A program made the translations under genes and the position numbers. A DNA stretch of 64,000 nucleotides from Segatella copri (GTDB taxonomy: Bacteria; Bacteroidota; Bacteroidia; Bacteroidales; Bacteroidaceae): the NCBI RefSeq assembly GCF_026015295.1, contig NZ_JAPDUW010000001.1:1054001-1118000 (forward strand), in the 5' to 3' direction. Under the pieces are notes generated by a model. That model was not told the DNA's origin and searched no databases. It saw only the letters and a program-made list of their open reading frames with translations. Positions 62,992 through 64,000 of this stretch are shown in pieces. The stretch's first letter is position 1. Each line of letters starts with the position of its first letter.

Positions 62992-63606
62992 ATGATTAAA
63001 TGTAATGTAACCGTATGCGGCACGGTATGTCGCCAGGCACATATGCGTGCCAACAAGGAAGGTAAGCAGTTTATCTCTTTCGGAATCAGCGTAGTGGTTC
63101 AAGCCAAGACCGGTATCAACAAGACTGTAGAAATCAGCGTAGCCAAGGATGGTGACAACCAGGCAGAACTGGTCAACTATCCAGTAGGTTCCCGTATCGA
63201 GGTGGCTGGAGTTCTCCAATTCCATAAGAAAGGCGATGCGCTTTACCTCAATCTCTCGGCTTCGGGAGTGAATACCTTCAATGCAGGAAGCCAGGACGCA
63301 ATCATCGGCACCATGGAGTTCCGAGGAACCATCGGCAAGCAGGTTGAGGTGAAGACCGACAAGAAAGGCAAGCCTTATACCCTATTCTCTGCCTACAGCA
63401 GCGAGAAGGATGGTGACAGCTATGCCTACACCTGGATTCGTTTCATGCAGTTTGACACCACAAAGGCCGACTGGGTACAGGCTAAGGCTGGCATCAATGC
63501 CAAGGGTGATCTGCAGGTGGGAGCCTACAACGACCGCCTCGACCTCACTTGCCGTGTCACAGAGCTTACTCCATGGGAAAAGAAAGCATCATCCACCAAC
63601 CAATAA
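62992..63606 (+). CDS. OB-fold single-strand DNA-binding-like protein
   Basis: This 204-residue protein looks like two OB-fold halves. The first has VTVCGTVCRQAHMRANKEGK, ISFGISVVVQAK and GSRIEVAGVLQFHKKGDALYL. The second has GTMEFRGTIGKQVEVKTDKK, YTLFSAYSSEKD and YTWIRFMQFD. The pattern is that of SSB-like proteins that bind the single strand made in transfer. No acidic SSB tail is present. It precedes the ArdC-like gene by 3 bp. Confidence 0.75.
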   Translation: MIKCNVTVCGTVCRQAHMRANKEGKQFISFGISVVVQAKTGINKTVEISVAKDGDNQAELVNYPVGSRIEVAGVLQFHKKGDALYLNLSASGVNTFNAGSQDAIIGTMEFRGTIGKQVEVKTDKKGKPYTLFSAYSSEKDGDSYAYTWIRFMQFDTTKADWVQAKAGINAKGDLQVGAYNDRLDLTCRVTELTPWEKKASSTNQ

Positions 63607-63609
63607 GGA

Positions 63610-64000
63610 ATGAGTATGGCTGATTACAAGAAATATAATACTGATGGCCGTAGCAGTGAAGACCGGGCTTTGGACAAGTTTGCCGAGATGATGATTGAGA
63701 AGATCAACACCTTGCAGAACGACTGGAAGAAGCCTTGGTTCACTGAAGGTTCACTGACATGGCCGAAGAACCTGTCTGGGCGTGAGTATAACGGCATGAA
63801 TGCCCTGATGCTCATCATGCACTGTGAGAAGCAGGGATATAAGTTGCCTGTGTTCTGCACCTTCGACAGAGTGGCCGGTCTGAACTTCAATAAGGACAAG
63901 CAAGGAAGAAGACAGCAGGTTAAGGACAACAACGGCGAAGCTTTGCCTCAGGTGACAATCCTCAAAGGCGAGAAGAGTTTCCCTGTTTTCATCACGACTT
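63610..64000 (+). CDS. ArdC-like protein, 5' end only
   Basis: The first 130 codons are present before the window ends. MSMADYKKYNTDGRSSEDRA is followed by ArdC N-terminal motifs: KFAEMMIEKINTLQNDWKKP, REYNGMNALMLIMHCEKQGY and GEKSFPVFI. This is the ssDNA-binding domain used by ArdC-type anti-restriction proteins, which protect incoming DNA during conjugation. The start at 63610 lies 3 bp after the previous stop. The catalytic zincin part, if present, is outside the window. Confidence 0.82.
   Translation, partial: MSMADYKKYNTDGRSSEDRALDKFAEMMIEKINTLQNDWKKPWFTEGSLTWPKNLSGREYNGMNALMLIMHCEKQGYKLPVFCTFDRVAGLNFNKDKQGRRQQVKDNNGEALPQVTILKGEKSFPVFITT

Noticed and set aside
1..64000. CRISPR array, tRNA or rRNA genes, integrase, relaxase
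   Set aside because: No regularly spaced repeats, no tRNA-like cloverleaf noticed, and no protein with integrase or relaxase motifs among the reading frames.

Overview
The window is an internal piece of a Bacteroidales integrative and conjugative element or large conjugative island, most likely from a gut Prevotella/Segatella-type host. The evidence is a CTnDOT-like tra gene set (TraE, F, G, J, K, L, M, N, O), Bacteroidales TAnnTTTG promoter boxes, weak ribosome binding sites, and many short secreted proteins with Ala-Gln signal-peptidase sites. No integrase, relaxase, tRNA, rRNA or CRISPR array was seen. The element continues past both ends: traE is cut at the left edge and an ArdC-like gene at the right.

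Layout. Positions 1-16.2 kb (+): conjugation apparatus, with the TraG/VirB4 ATPase, TraJ-TraO, a VirD4-type coupling protein, a lysozyme, a phosphoribosyltransferase-like protein and several secreted helical proteins outside the classical tra set. Positions 16.2-22.4 kb (-): a tightly packed operon of mostly uncharacterised genes, including a macro-like/ADP-ribosylglycohydrolase fusion, a radical SAM protein with an in-frame amber codon, a HIRAN protein and a small protein with a caspase-like His/Cys pair. Positions 22.6-46.0 kb (+): a defence island made of an XRE and a WYL regulator, a type 1 BREX operon (brxA, brxB, brxC, pglX, pglZ, brxL) with a SIR2-like gene between pglX and pglZ, and an McrBC pair closed by a strong terminator. 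pglX is split by two tandem IS110-family elements. Positions 46.1-48.8 kb: four small genes behind a BREX-type operator and an M23 peptidase on the other strand. Positions 49.0-64.0 kb (+): a second ICE operon with a DUF4099 protein, a Toprim primase, secreted proteins, cell-wall hydrolases, an ArdC-like/MutS-I fusion, an OB-fold protein and an ArdC-like protein.

The most notable signal is a promoter module found three times: TGCAGATAGRCTGCA, exactly 11 bp, then TAnnTTTG. One copy faces the minus-strand operon (22.4 kb), one lies in the end of the WYL gene and faces brxA (23.9 kb), and one precedes the acidic Cys-rich protein gene (46.1 kb). This links the uncharacterised minus-strand operon and the 46 kb genes to BREX as one regulon, probably controlled by the WYL (BrxR-type) protein. 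The minus-strand operon is the best candidate here for an undescribed defence-associated system.

The BREX island is mosaic. The brx backbone is relatively GC-rich, while the putative target-recognition part of pglX, the SIR2 gene and mcrBC are clearly AT-rich, which suggests module exchange. With pglX interrupted, BREX methylation and probably BREX defence should be off unless the IS elements excise; SIR2 and McrBC remain intact.
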